Assembly (NCBI GenBank): GCA_022822265.1
Contig: JAJECA010000003.1
Coordinates: 1 to 64,000 of the forward strand
Reading direction: 5' to 3'
Length of the DNA: 64,000 nucleotides
From: Acidimicrobiia bacterium
Lineage (GTDB): Bacteria > Actinomycetota > Acidimicrobiia > Acidimicrobiales > Bin134
The position numbers were made by a program, and so were the translations under genes. The notes beneath the pieces were generated by a model. That model was not told the DNA's origin, ran no database searches, and saw nothing but the letters and a program-made list of their open reading frames with translations. Shown here piece after piece: positions 51,001 to 59,103 of the stretch (position 1 is the stretch's first letter; every line of letters starts with the position of its first letter).

Positions 51001-54000
51001 ATATGGGATCGACACTGGTATTGCGAGACTCAAGATTGAAGATGACGAATTGCCGGGCCCGAGCATTCGGACTCCTCTTGATCATGTGGTGGAGCACAAC
51101 CAAGTGAATGTGGTCGTGCTGAACGCCAGCAAACGAGATGTGAGCTATGCGATTGCTGGCCCGGACACCGACGATTTCACTCTCTATTCGGAAGTCGGAT
51201 TGTTGATCCTTGAATCGCGTAGTTTCGCGAATCCTGTCGACGCAAATCGAGATGGCGTCTATGAGATCGATCTCACGGCTTCTGCCACAAATACGGTTCC
51301 TACCACGGTGCGGATGAGATTCGTCGTCAGCCACGACGCTTTCCTATCGGTCACCGAGCAAAGCTGGGATCAACTCAGCCTCAACGACCGCACTGCCCTC
51401 CTTCCCGACATCGCGACCTCGCATCTCAACCGCGCTTTCGCCAATCTGGAGGATCACATTCAGGCCGCCGTGGCGATCCTCTCGAGACAGGGCCAGATCC
51501 CGGCGCCTGGACCCACGATCAGCGTCAGCAACAGCAGCGATGTCACAGAAGGCAACAACGCCGCCTTCACGGTCACCGCGAACCCGGCCCCGGCGGCTGA
51601 TCTCGATGTCGCTGTGAGCATTGCACAGACTGGCGACTTCGGTGTCGACACCACCGCCCGCACTGTGACCATTCCAAGCAGCGGCACCCAGACGCTGACC
51701 CTGGCCACCGCCGACGACGAAATCGACGAGAACAACGGCTCGGTGACTGCCACCGTCGACCGGGGCAGCGGATACTTGGTGTCCCATGCAGGCGGACAAG
51801 CGACAATCGGAATCAACGATGACGACGACCCTCCAGCGGTCACGCCGGAGGTCAGCATCGCGGCGGGCGCTGGTGTGACGGAGGGTGGTGACGCCACGTT
51901 CACGGTCACGGCAAGCCCGGCGCCGTCGAGCGCGTTGACGGTGGCTGTGGCGGTCGCCCAGAGCGGCGACTTCGGGGTTGCCATGGGGTCGAATACGGTG
52001 GTCATCCCGACCACGGGCAGTTACACACTGACGGTTGCGACTGTGAATGACAGCGTCGACGAGGCCGACGGCTCGGTTACCGCCACGCTCAGCGACGGTC
52101 AGGGCTACACCGTCTCCGCGTCCGCCAACACGGCCACAGTCGCAGTCTCAGACGACGATGTGCCTGAGGTCAGCATCGCGGCAGGCAGCGGGATCATCGA
52201 GGGCGGCGGTGCGGTGTTCACGATCACTGCCGACCCCGCACCCGCGAGCACGCTCACCGTCGACGTGACCGTCACGCAGACCGGCGACTACGGCCTGAAC
52301 ACCGGACCCCGGCAGGTCACGATCCCCACCAGCGGCACGGCGACGTTGAACCTGTCCACCACCAACGACAGCCTCGACGAAGCCGACGGTTCCGTCACCG
52401 CGGCCATAAGCGCAGGCACCGGTTACACGGTTTCGAGCACAGCAGGATCCGCCGCCGTCGCTGTATCCGACGACGATGATCCGCCGGTGATTCCGGAAGT
52501 TAGCATCACCGCGGGCACCGGCGTGACAGAGGGCACCGACGCGACATTCACGCTCACAGCAACTCCTGCGCCGACCGCGGCGTTGTCGGTAAGCGTGGCT
52601 GTCACCCAGACCGGTGACTACGCCGCTCCCGGCTCTCGCACTGTGACGATCCCGACCTCTGGCAGCGCGACGTTGGCACTCTCTACCACCAATGACAGCG
52701 CCGACGAACCTGACGGGTCGGTTACTGCGACGGTCAGCGCTGGCTCGGGCTACACGGTCTCGTCCACGGCCGGCTCCGCGACGGTCGCGGTCGCCGATGA
52801 CGACGACCCTCCAGTGGTCACTCCGGAGGTCAGTATCGCGGCGGGCGGCGGTGTGACGGAGGGTGGTGACGCCAGGTTCATGATCACGGCCGATCCTGCG
52901 CCGTCGGCTGCGTTGACAGTCACCGTGTCGGTCTCCCAGACCGGCGACTATGGCATCACTGGCGGTTCGCGTCAGGTGACCATCCCCGCCTCCGGGACTG
53001 CGACGCTGACCGTGGCCACTGTGAACGACTCGGCCGATGAGGCGGACGGGTCGGTGACGGCGACGGTCCGTGTTGGCTCGGGCTACACGGTGTCGTCGTC
53101 GGCGGGCTCTGCGACCGTGGCAGTGGCCGATGACGACCCGGCGCCGCCGGCCGATCCGTGTGTGGCGGCGTTGTCGGGCGACGGCAGCGTGAGCGGTGTG
53201 TGGGCCGCGGGCTGTGGTTCGTCGGCGCGCAGCGGCCGGTTTGCGCGTTTCTATTCGTTCTCGCTGGATAGCCCGGGCCGGGTGACGATCGATCTGGAGT
53301 CCACGGCTGACACGTATCTGTATCTGCGCCGAGGTGTGGGCCAGAGGTCGGGCGCCGCACTGGCGTCCAACGACGACAGCGGCGGCAGCTACAACTCGCG
53401 GATCAGCCGCCAGCTTGCGGCGGGCGGCTACACGATCGAGGCGACGACGTATCGCGCGTCGACGGCGGGGTCGTTCACGCTGACCGTCGACGGCATTGGG
53501 GCGCAGACCGTGGTGCAGCCCATGCCCGAGGTCAGCGTCGCAGCGGGCGCCGACGTCGACGAGGGCGGCGACGCGACCTTCACGGTGTCTGCTGTTCCGG
53601 CGCCGTCTGCGGCGTTGGATGTGACGGTGGCGGTCACCGCGACCGGTGATTTCGGTGTGTCGCCGGGCTCGCACACTGTCACGGTCCCCACGACCGGCAC
53701 AGCCACCCTCACCATCGCCACGGCCGGTGACAGCGCCGACGAGGCTGACGGCACGGTCACCGCCACGCTCAGCAGCGGTTCGGGTTACACGGTCTCGGCG
53801 ACTGCGTCATCGGCGGTGGTCGCGGTGGCCGATGACGATGCGGCTGTGTGTGTGCCGTCTTTGCCGTCTGATGCGGTGACGGTGTCGGTGGTGACCGGCT
53901 GGCGCGACCAGTACTCTCACGCCGAGCACCAGCAGCGCTGGGATCGGGTGCTGGCCGCGCTGGGGGTGGACACTGGCGAGACGGCGATGACGGTGGCCGA

Positions 54001-55111
54001 CGCGCAGGCGGTCAAGGCGCAGTTCGACAACTCTCGTTGGGACCGCACCGTGCGCACACTCCAGGCCATGGCGCAGTGCGACAGCGACCCGCCGCCAGCG
54101 GCCGACCCGGAGGTGAGCATCACCGCTGGGGCTGGTGTCACCGAGGGCGGCGACGCGACGTTCACGATCACCGCGGACCCTGCGCCGTTGGCGGCTTTGA
54201 CAGTCGAGGTGACCGTGGCCCAGTCGGGCGACTTCGGCGTGTCGCCGGGTTCGCGGTCGGTGACGGTGCCCACGTCGGGCAGCGTCACGCTCACCGTCGC
54301 CACCGCCGACGACAGCGCCGACGAGGCCGACGGGTCGGTCACCGTCACCGTCGACACCGGCAGCGGCTACACCGTGTCGCAGTCAGCGGGCACCGCGACA
54401 GTCGCGGTCGCCGACGACGACGACCCGCCTGCGGTGACGCCCGAGGTCAGCATCACCGCCGGCGGCAACATCACCGAGGGCGGCGACGCGACGTTCACGA
54501 TCACCGCCGACCCCGCGCCGGCGGCCGCTTTGACGGTGGACGTGACCGTCGCGCAGTCGGGCGACTACGGCGCCACGACCGGCACGCGCCAAGTGACCGT
54601 AACCACATCAGGCAGCGTCACTTTCACCGTCGCCACGACAAACGACTCGGCCGACGAGACCGACGGCACGGTCACAGCGACCGTCGACGGCGGCAACGGC
54701 TACACCGTCTCCGCCACTGCGGGCACCGCGACGGTGGCGGTGGCTGATGACGACGACCCGGCGCCGCCGGCGTCGAAGCCGTCGATCACGGTCGGCGACG
54801 CGACCGCCGGCGAGGGCGACGGCGCGGTCGAGTTCACCGTGGAGCTCAGCGCCGCGAGCGCCGGCACTGTGACGGTGTACTACTCCATATGGGGCGGCAC
54901 CGCGACGGCCTATGACGACTACCTGCCCGCCTGGGGCAGCGTCGTCTTCGCCCCAGGCGAGACCTCCAAAACCGTGCCGGTCTCGCTCGTCGACGACCGC
55001 GCCTCCGGCGAGGGAGCCGAGACCTTCACACTGAGGCTGCGCCTCTTCGACACCACCCACGCCACACTCACAGACACCAGCGCCCAAGGCACCATCACCG
55101 ACAACGACTAA
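48023..55111 (+). CDS. Giant secreted protein 2: swivelling-His plus PEP/pyruvate-binding ATP-grasp and Calx-beta repeats
   Basis: This 2362-residue protein has an export leader (GLVAALGMLVAAALIPLPAD) and a calcium-type ADVDGDCVDDITEL near residue 129. A phosphohistidine swivel domain follows (TITTVPQTPLSHVNLRAIQN, His378). A PPDK/PEP-synthase-type ATP-grasp domain spans about 585-785 (SLRYRSSTNNEDLPSFNGAG, AVWASLWNYRAFLERDFHRV, DDYAIEIEFKITAANKLAIK, QARPW). A cadherin-like stretch lies at about 1012-1163. Calx-beta modules start near 796, 904, 1164, 1275, 1381, 1491, 1601, 1835, 2029, 2140 and 2252, a PPC domain lies at about 1710-1832 and a Cys-flanked insert near 1943. The His-before-ATP-grasp order resembles glucan water dikinase. 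It is probably cell-surface or released; ATP supply outside the cell is the puzzle. Confidence 0.85.
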   Translation: MSSSRAAAGFLTHLLRAVGLVAALGMLVAAALIPLPADAETPPPGPCEPGYVAPTPASVAVTEVPIEVTSTTDDYFVLYAKHTLNGETTDIPVSVTLGEDGTTTLSDNLEPLAVNQYRVEKYQVAKPADVDGDCVDDITELGDFGAYNPINSAEKINPINGAVAIDSHSAFQELAFQGTSHESHLDGIAFVKFWIFDPYSDSPEVFFMNTKRFVYHNSFLRAIGYTKDTTGAMAGQLVWHPNVPAPDGTLGSYRFEWGAYAARSFEGTERVYMLLAAAMPFLEDNLYFYPETTRFFSSYWDEREKFDGSRIRILLEHQVLADVDYIALNPAEGYGRLRLMEDDDRPSPFDVAIYTSLPNDLPRVAGTITTVPQTPLSHVNLRAIQNGLPNAFIRDALEVDAISSLLDSYVYYAVTADGYTIRAATKKEVDDHHASLRPQSAQTLQSDLTAKTIVSLANVDFDDWTSYGVKAANVAELASLSLPEGTTPVGFAVPFYFYDEFMKQATVSEKTLLGKKKWPDDEKIELAAGTTLASAVTQVLAHTKFQTDYDVQEEMLDDLRDAIKDATTPKFIIDALTAMHAKYPDGQSLRYRSSTNNEDLPSFNGAGLYSSKTQDPDETADDGIDKSIKAVWASLWNYRAFLERDFHRVDHSTVYMGVLVHPNYSDETVNGVAVSYDPVTFQDNAYFVNSQVGEDLVTNPEAYSQPEQLLLGATGTATVLSRSNLVTSDQLLMSDAQMRQLRSNLETIHNHFKTLYGVQDGDDYAIEIEFKITAANKLAIKQARPWIFAEPLVIPNPTVSLAIADDEITEGTGLQLMVTRSGGILSSPLRVGLAWSETGAMLTSEPSSVTIPGNQTSATVTVPTQSDSQDEHDSVVSVSIVDNSGYVIGTPGSATATVTDDDLTQVAVRAQAGTVTEGSPAVFTFTRSGTVLENPLTVQISVSETGSRLAGTSPTEVVFAANSATASVSLTSTDDSVRTPESTVVVQISSSSQYGIDTGIARLKIEDDELPGPSIRTPLDHVVEHNQVNVVVLNASKRDVSYAIAGPDTDDFTLYSEVGLLILESRSFANPVDANRDGVYEIDLTASATNTVPTTVRMRFVVSHDAFLSVTEQSWDQLSLNDRTALLPDIATSHLNRAFANLEDHIQAAVAILSRQGQIPAPGPTISVSNSSDVTEGNNAAFTVTANPAPAADLDVAVSIAQTGDFGVDTTARTVTIPSSGTQTLTLATADDEIDENNGSVTATVDRGSGYLVSHAGGQATIGINDDDDPPAVTPEVSIAAGAGVTEGGDATFTVTASPAPSSALTVAVAVAQSGDFGVAMGSNTVVIPTTGSYTLTVATVNDSVDEADGSVTATLSDGQGYTVSASANTATVAVSDDDVPEVSIAAGSGIIEGGGAVFTITADPAPASTLTVDVTVTQTGDYGLNTGPRQVTIPTSGTATLNLSTTNDSLDEADGSVTAAISAGTGYTVSSTAGSAAVAVSDDDDPPVIPEVSITAGTGVTEGTDATFTLTATPAPTAALSVSVAVTQTGDYAAPGSRTVTIPTSGSATLALSTTNDSADEPDGSVTATVSAGSGYTVSSTAGSATVAVADDDDPPVVTPEVSIAAGGGVTEGGDARFMITADPAPSAALTVTVSVSQTGDYGITGGSRQVTIPASGTATLTVATVNDSADEADGSVTATVRVGSGYTVSSSAGSATVAVADDDPAPPADPCVAALSGDGSVSGVWAAGCGSSARSGRFARFYSFSLDSPGRVTIDLESTADTYLYLRRGVGQRSGAALASNDDSGGSYNSRISRQLAAGGYTIEATTYRASTAGSFTLTVDGIGAQTVVQPMPEVSVAAGADVDEGGDATFTVSAVPAPSAALDVTVAVTATGDFGVSPGSHTVTVPTTGTATLTIATAGDSADEADGTVTATLSSGSGYTVSATASSAVVAVADDDAAVCVPSLPSDAVTVSVVTGWRDQYSHAEHQQRWDRVLAALGVDTGETAMTVADAQAVKAQFDNSRWDRTVRTLQAMAQCDSDPPPAADPEVSITAGAGVTEGGDATFTITADPAPLAALTVEVTVAQSGDFGVSPGSRSVTVPTSGSVTLTVATADDSADEADGSVTVTVDTGSGYTVSQSAGTATVAVADDDDPPAVTPEVSITAGGNITEGGDATFTITADPAPAAALTVDVTVAQSGDYGATTGTRQVTVTTSGSVTFTVATTNDSADETDGTVTATVDGGNGYTVSATAGTATVAVADDDDPAPPASKPSITVGDATAGEGDGAVEFTVELSAASAGTVTVYYSIWGGTATAYDDYLPAWGSVVFAPGETSKTVPVSLVDDRASGEGAETFTLRLRLFDTTHATLTDTSAQGTITDND

Positions 55112-55172
55112 CACACCGCATATCAAAGCAACCCACGAGGGCCGCTGACATGGCTGAAGTTCCCCCTGTCAC

Positions 55173-55199
55173 CCGGTCACCCCCTATCGAGGTGACCGG
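55173..55199. terminator. 9-bp perfect inverted repeat between convergent genes
   Basis: CCGGTCACC (55173-55181), a 9-base loop and GGTGACCGG (55191-55199). It lies in the roughly 200-bp gap between the end of giant gene 2 and the end of the convergent ligase gene, a position that fits a bidirectional terminator. There is no clear T run on either side, so a protein-binding site is an alternative. Confidence 0.4.
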
Positions 55200-55311
55200 C
55201 CAAAGGGGGGATACTCATAATATTTGTGGAGTTTCCCCTGTTGTCTGGACACTTGGTTCATTCGCCGGTTACAGCTCGCAAGCGAGACTGGATCCGGCAC
55301 AGCGGCCAGGT

Positions 55312-56889
55312 TCAGATGGAGCGGCCAGTGTCGTCCCAGTGGTGGGAGCGGAGGGCTTTCTTGTCGATCTTGCCGATGGGCGTGCGGGGGAGTGCGTCGA
55401 CGAGGTCCACCGTCTTGGGGGCCATGACCGACCCGATCGCCTGCTTTGAGCGGGCGATGATGTCGGCCTCGGTGAGGTCGGCGCCGGGGTGGAGGCGGAC
55501 GATGGCCTTCACCTCTTCGCCCCAGCGGTCGCTGGGAACCCCGATGACGGCGGCTTCGGCGATGCCGTCGATGGTGAGGAGGGCCTGTTCGACTTCGCCG
55601 GAATAGACGTTGAACCCGCCGGTGATGATCATGTCTTTTTTGCGGTCGATCACATAGATTCGGCCGCTTTCGTCTACCACGCCGATGTCGCCGGTGAGGT
55701 GCCAGCCGTTGCGCCTGATTTTCGCCGTTTCCTCTGGATTCCGGTAGTAGCCCTCCGACACCATGGGCCCTTTGACCGCTATTTCGCCGCGGGTGCCGTC
55801 TGGGACCGGGTTGGCGTCCTCGTCGACGATGGCGACGGTCGACAGGACCGTCTCCCGGCCCACCGAGCGCAGGGCGGCGTCGTCGAGGAGCTCGCCGTGG
55901 ATGTCGCCGTCGACGAAATGGTCGGCGGTCTCTCGCTGCGCGATGTAGATGGGGCTCTCGGTCTGCCCGAACCCGCCGACCATGACCGGGCCGAACACGT
56001 CGAAGGCCTGGCGCAGGCGGGGGATCGACATCGGTGCCGATCCGTAGGCGAAGCGGCGCAGGGAGCTGAAGTCGGTGGTGAGCGTGGCCGGGTGGTCGAG
56101 GAGGCTGTAGATGGCGGTCGGGGGGAGGAACAGGTCGGTGACGCGCTCGCGTTGGATCGCTTCGAGGATGGAGGCCGGGTGGGGGGCGCCCAAGATCACC
56201 AGCCGGACGCCGATGCCGAGCGAGATGAGCGCGGCGCGCCCGCCTACGTGGGTCATCGGCGCGGCGCACAGCATCACCCGGGGCTCGCCGTCCCAGCGCT
56301 GGCGCCCGGCCCACGCCAAGGCGACGAAGTTCCGGTGGCTGAGCATCACCCCCTTCGGGGTTCCGGTGGTGCCGCCGGTTTGGGGCAGCGCAAGCGTGTC
56401 ACGCCCGTCGCGCTCCACGAGCGGCGCGGTCGGGGACGCGTCGGCGAGCCAGGTTGCGAGCGAGTCGGCGGGGAAGTCGTCTATGGGGACGAGGGTCGCA
56501 TCGCCGATCGCTTCGGCTGCGCCCGCGGCGGCTTCGGCGAAGGCCGGCTGGTGGAACAGCACACCGCACCCGAAGCGCGACAGGATCTCGATGTTGGCGG
56601 CCGGCGAGTGGCGCGGGTTGATGGGAACCCAGACCCCCCCGGCCCGCACGATGCCGAGGGCAGCGGCGAACGCGGCGATGCTGTTGGCGCTGTAGACCCC
56701 GCCGAGGTCGCCCGGCGCGAATCCGCCGCGCTGGAGCGCGTTGGCCACCCGTGCAGATAGCGCGTCGAGTTCGGCGTAGGTCAGCCGGTCGTCTCCATGG
56801 ATTGCGCAGACTTGGTGGGCGTAGGTGCGGAAGGCATCGTTCAGGTAGGGAAGAAACGACCGGTCGAAGTCGGGGAAATCGCGATCCAT
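55312..56889 (-). CDS. AMP-forming acyl-CoA synthetase/ligase, cluster B
   Basis: I start at the ATG giving MDRDFPDFDRSFLPYLNDAF; the frame also opens three codons earlier with GTG. The 525-residue protein has the adenylate-forming motifs TLALPQTGGTTGTPKGVMLS (A3), YGSAPMSIPRLRQAFDVFGP, GGFGQTESP, NGWHLTGDIGVVDESGRIYV (A7/A8), DRKKDMIITGGFNVYSGEVE and PRTPIGKIDKKALR with the catalytic Lys. It forms an acyl-CoA from a free acid with ATP. It is next to the P450 and lies at the end of the cluster B left arm, where cluster A has no ligase. I infer that it replaces the CaiB CoA-transferase step. Confidence 0.9.
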   Translation of the reverse strand: MDRDFPDFDRSFLPYLNDAFRTYAHQVCAIHGDDRLTYAELDALSARVANALQRGGFAPGDLGGVYSANSIAAFAAALGIVRAGGVWVPINPRHSPAANIEILSRFGCGVLFHQPAFAEAAAGAAEAIGDATLVPIDDFPADSLATWLADASPTAPLVERDGRDTLALPQTGGTTGTPKGVMLSHRNFVALAWAGRQRWDGEPRVMLCAAPMTHVGGRAALISLGIGVRLVILGAPHPASILEAIQRERVTDLFLPPTAIYSLLDHPATLTTDFSSLRRFAYGSAPMSIPRLRQAFDVFGPVMVGGFGQTESPIYIAQRETADHFVDGDIHGELLDDAALRSVGRETVLSTVAIVDEDANPVPDGTRGEIAVKGPMVSEGYYRNPEETAKIRRNGWHLTGDIGVVDESGRIYVIDRKKDMIITGGFNVYSGEVEQALLTIDGIAEAAVIGVPSDRWGEEVKAIVRLHPGADLTEADIIARSKQAIGSVMAPKTVDLVDALPRTPIGKIDKKALRSHHWDDTGRSI

Positions 56890-56917
56890 GGGCGTCACAG
56901 GGCGGCGGTCGCCCGCT

Positions 56918-58174
56918 TCAGCGGGAGGCGGCAGGGCAGGTGAGCACCGGCATCTCGGTGATCGCGTTGAACCAGGCGCTGTACATCGGCGTCGGCGCGT
57001 CGGCCAGCGCGATGTCGGGCAGGCGGGTGTAGAGCTCGTTGAGGATGCAGCGGAGCTGGAGCCGCGCCAGGCTGGCGCCCAGGCAGAAGTGGGCGCCCGT
57101 GCCGAAGGCGAGGTGCTTGTCGGCGTTCGGGCGCAGGATGTCGAACCGCTCCGGGTCTTCGAACACGTCTTCGTCGCGGTTGGCGGAGATGTAGGACATG
57201 TAGACCTTGTCGCCCTTGGCGATGTCGGCGCCGCGGAGGGTCACGTCTTCGGTGGCTGTGCGGCAGAACTGCATGACCGGCGGTGAGAACCGGAGCACCT
57301 CTTCGATGGCGTTCGGGAGCCGGCCCTCGAGGTCTTCGAGCAGCAGCGCCTTCTGGTCCGGGTGCTCGTCCATGAGCCGGACGAAGTGGGCGGTGGTGTT
57401 GCGGGTGGTCTCGTGGCCCGCAATCGACAGGGTCTGGAAGAACTGGGTTATCTCGCCCTCGGCGAGCTTGCGGCCGTCCACCTCCCCGTGGACGTACTTC
57501 GATACCAGCGTGTCGTCTGGAGCGTCTTTGCGGGTCTTGACGATGTCGTCGAGCAAGAGGAACAGGTTGATCTGGTCCTCGACGAAGTTCTCGTTGAACT
57601 CGAAGCTGGCGGTGGCGTTGCCCAGCTCCAGGTACTCGTTGCGCCGGTCTTGGGGCACGCCCATCAACTCGCACAAGAGGATCATGGGCAGCTCTGCGGC
57701 CACCTCGAACACGAACTCTGCCCGGTCGCGCTCGGCCAGTTCGCCGATCACCTTGGCGGCCTCCTCGCGGATGTGGGGTTCCATCGCCGCCACCGACCGG
57801 GGGGTGAACCCCGGCTGGACCAGTCGCCGGAACTGTGTGTGCTGGGGCGGGTCCATGCCCATCAGGCCCGCTCGCTGCGCGGCGAGGGCCATCGGGCTCT
57901 GCTTGACGTCGATCCACAAGATGGCGTTCTCCCAACACGAGAAGCGCTCGGTGTCCTTGGACACCGCCGCAACATCGTCGTACTTGCTCAGCACCCAGAA
58001 GCCGCAGGGCTTGTAGTTTTCCACGTCTCGCAGCACGGCGCCGTCCACCGGCGGCGGGTTCCAGAACACCGGCGCTTCCCGCCGAAGCACCGCAAGGTAA
58101 TCGAAGGGCACGCCTCCGACCTTCACCATATCGCCGCTGCTGGCGAGGTTGATGTCACCGGGCTTGAGGGTCAT
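56918..58174 (-). CDS. Cytochrome P450, cluster B
   Basis: A 418-residue P450 closely paralogous to the one at 21927: MTLKPGDINLASSGDMVKVG, MGMDPPQHTQFRRLVQPGFT, I-helix SIAGHETTRNTTAHF, ExxR in IEEVLRFSPPVMQFCRTATE, and haem loop AFGTGAHFCLGASLARLQLR with Cys364. Differences concentrate in the N-terminal B-C region (ENYKPCGFWVLSKYDDVAAV versus PWYIPCPGFWVLSKYEDVAL), which can shape substrate choice. It lies between the ligase and SDR genes. No dedicated electron-transfer partner is seen. Confidence 0.93.
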   Translation of the reverse strand: MTLKPGDINLASSGDMVKVGGVPFDYLAVLRREAPVFWNPPPVDGAVLRDVENYKPCGFWVLSKYDDVAAVSKDTERFSCWENAILWIDVKQSPMALAAQRAGLMGMDPPQHTQFRRLVQPGFTPRSVAAMEPHIREEAAKVIGELAERDRAEFVFEVAAELPMILLCELMGVPQDRRNEYLELGNATASFEFNENFVEDQINLFLLLDDIVKTRKDAPDDTLVSKYVHGEVDGRKLAEGEITQFFQTLSIAGHETTRNTTAHFVRLMDEHPDQKALLLEDLEGRLPNAIEEVLRFSPPVMQFCRTATEDVTLRGADIAKGDKVYMSYISANRDEDVFEDPERFDILRPNADKHLAFGTGAHFCLGASLARLQLRCILNELYTRLPDIALADAPTPMYSAWFNAITEMPVLTCPAASR

Positions 58175-58183
58175 TGGCTTCTC

Positions 58184-59080
58184 CTATCTGGCTTCTTGTT
58201 CTTCTGTCGCTGCTGTCAGGAATGCGGCGACGGTTCTGTTGAGGTCGTAGTCGGCGGTGTCGATTTTGGCGAGGCGATCGTAGGCCTCGGCCATGTCGTC
58301 GGCTCGCTGCTGGGCGTAGGCGCGGGCGTGGTAGTGGGTGGGGATCAGGAAATAGCCTTCCGCTATTGCGTCGAAGGCCCGCTGGGCGACGGTTTCGGCG
58401 CTCATGCCCATCTGCTCCGTGAACACCCCTGCGCCCGGGTCGCTGTCGGCGTTGCCGCCGTATTGCCGGGGGCGCCGGCGGGTGGCGTTCCACAGCTTGC
58501 TCACGGTGAGGCCGGGGCAGACCACACTGATCCCAACGTGGTCGGGCAGCTCGGCTCGTAGCACGTCGCACATGCCCAGCACCGCGTGCTTGGATGCGGT
58601 GTAGGCGCCGGAGTTGGCGTGGGGAACGCCCACGGAGTGCTCCGAGCCGGTGGCCATGAGCCAGCCTTGCTGTTGGCCGTCGGCCATGAGCCGACCGAAG
58701 CTCTGGAGCGTGTTGATGGTGCCCAGCACGTTGACCCTGACCACCCACTCGGCGTCGCTCGAAGCGGTGTGGAGCAGCGGTGCCATCGCCGACATCACCC
58801 CGGCATTGGCGCAGACCAGGCCGGGGATGCCGTGTTCGGCGGCGACAGCCTGAGCCAGCTCTTCCATGGCCGACGCGTCGGTCACGTCGCACTGGCGGGC
58901 TGCCGCGGCGCCGCCCTGGGCGGCGATGCTCTCGGCCACCGCCTGGGCGTCTTCGACGTCCACGTCTGAGACCGTGATGTGGCCGGCGCCGCGGTTTGCG
59001 GCCTCCAGTGCCAGCGCCGCTCCTATTCCGCTGCCTCCGCCGGTGACCACCACCGGCCTTCCCTTGATCTGCGCTCCCAT
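58184..59080 (-). CDS. Short-chain dehydrogenase/reductase, cluster B
   Basis: The 298-residue protein begins MGAQIKGRPVVVTGGGSGIG and shares the whole layout of the cluster A SDR: ITVSDVDVEDAQAVAESIAA, LVCANAGVMSAMAPLLHTAS, GWLMATGSEHSVGVPHANSG, AYTASKHAVLGMCDVLRAEL (catalytic YxxxK) and FLIPTHYHARAYAQQRADDM. Asp after strand 2 favours NAD. It would oxidise the P450-generated alcohol or a later hydroxyacyl compound. It ends in EEQEAR, ten bases before the P450 start. Confidence 0.9.
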   Translation of the reverse strand: MGAQIKGRPVVVTGGGSGIGAALALEAANRGAGHITVSDVDVEDAQAVAESIAAQGGAAAARQCDVTDASAMEELAQAVAAEHGIPGLVCANAGVMSAMAPLLHTASSDAEWVVRVNVLGTINTLQSFGRLMADGQQQGWLMATGSEHSVGVPHANSGAYTASKHAVLGMCDVLRAELPDHVGISVVCPGLTVSKLWNATRRRPRQYGGNADSDPGAGVFTEQMGMSAETVAQRAFDAIAEGYFLIPTHYHARAYAQQRADDMAEAYDRLAKIDTADYDLNRTVAAFLTAATEEQEAR

Positions 59081-59103
59081 AGCTCCCTCCTGTTCTGCTT
59101 GGG

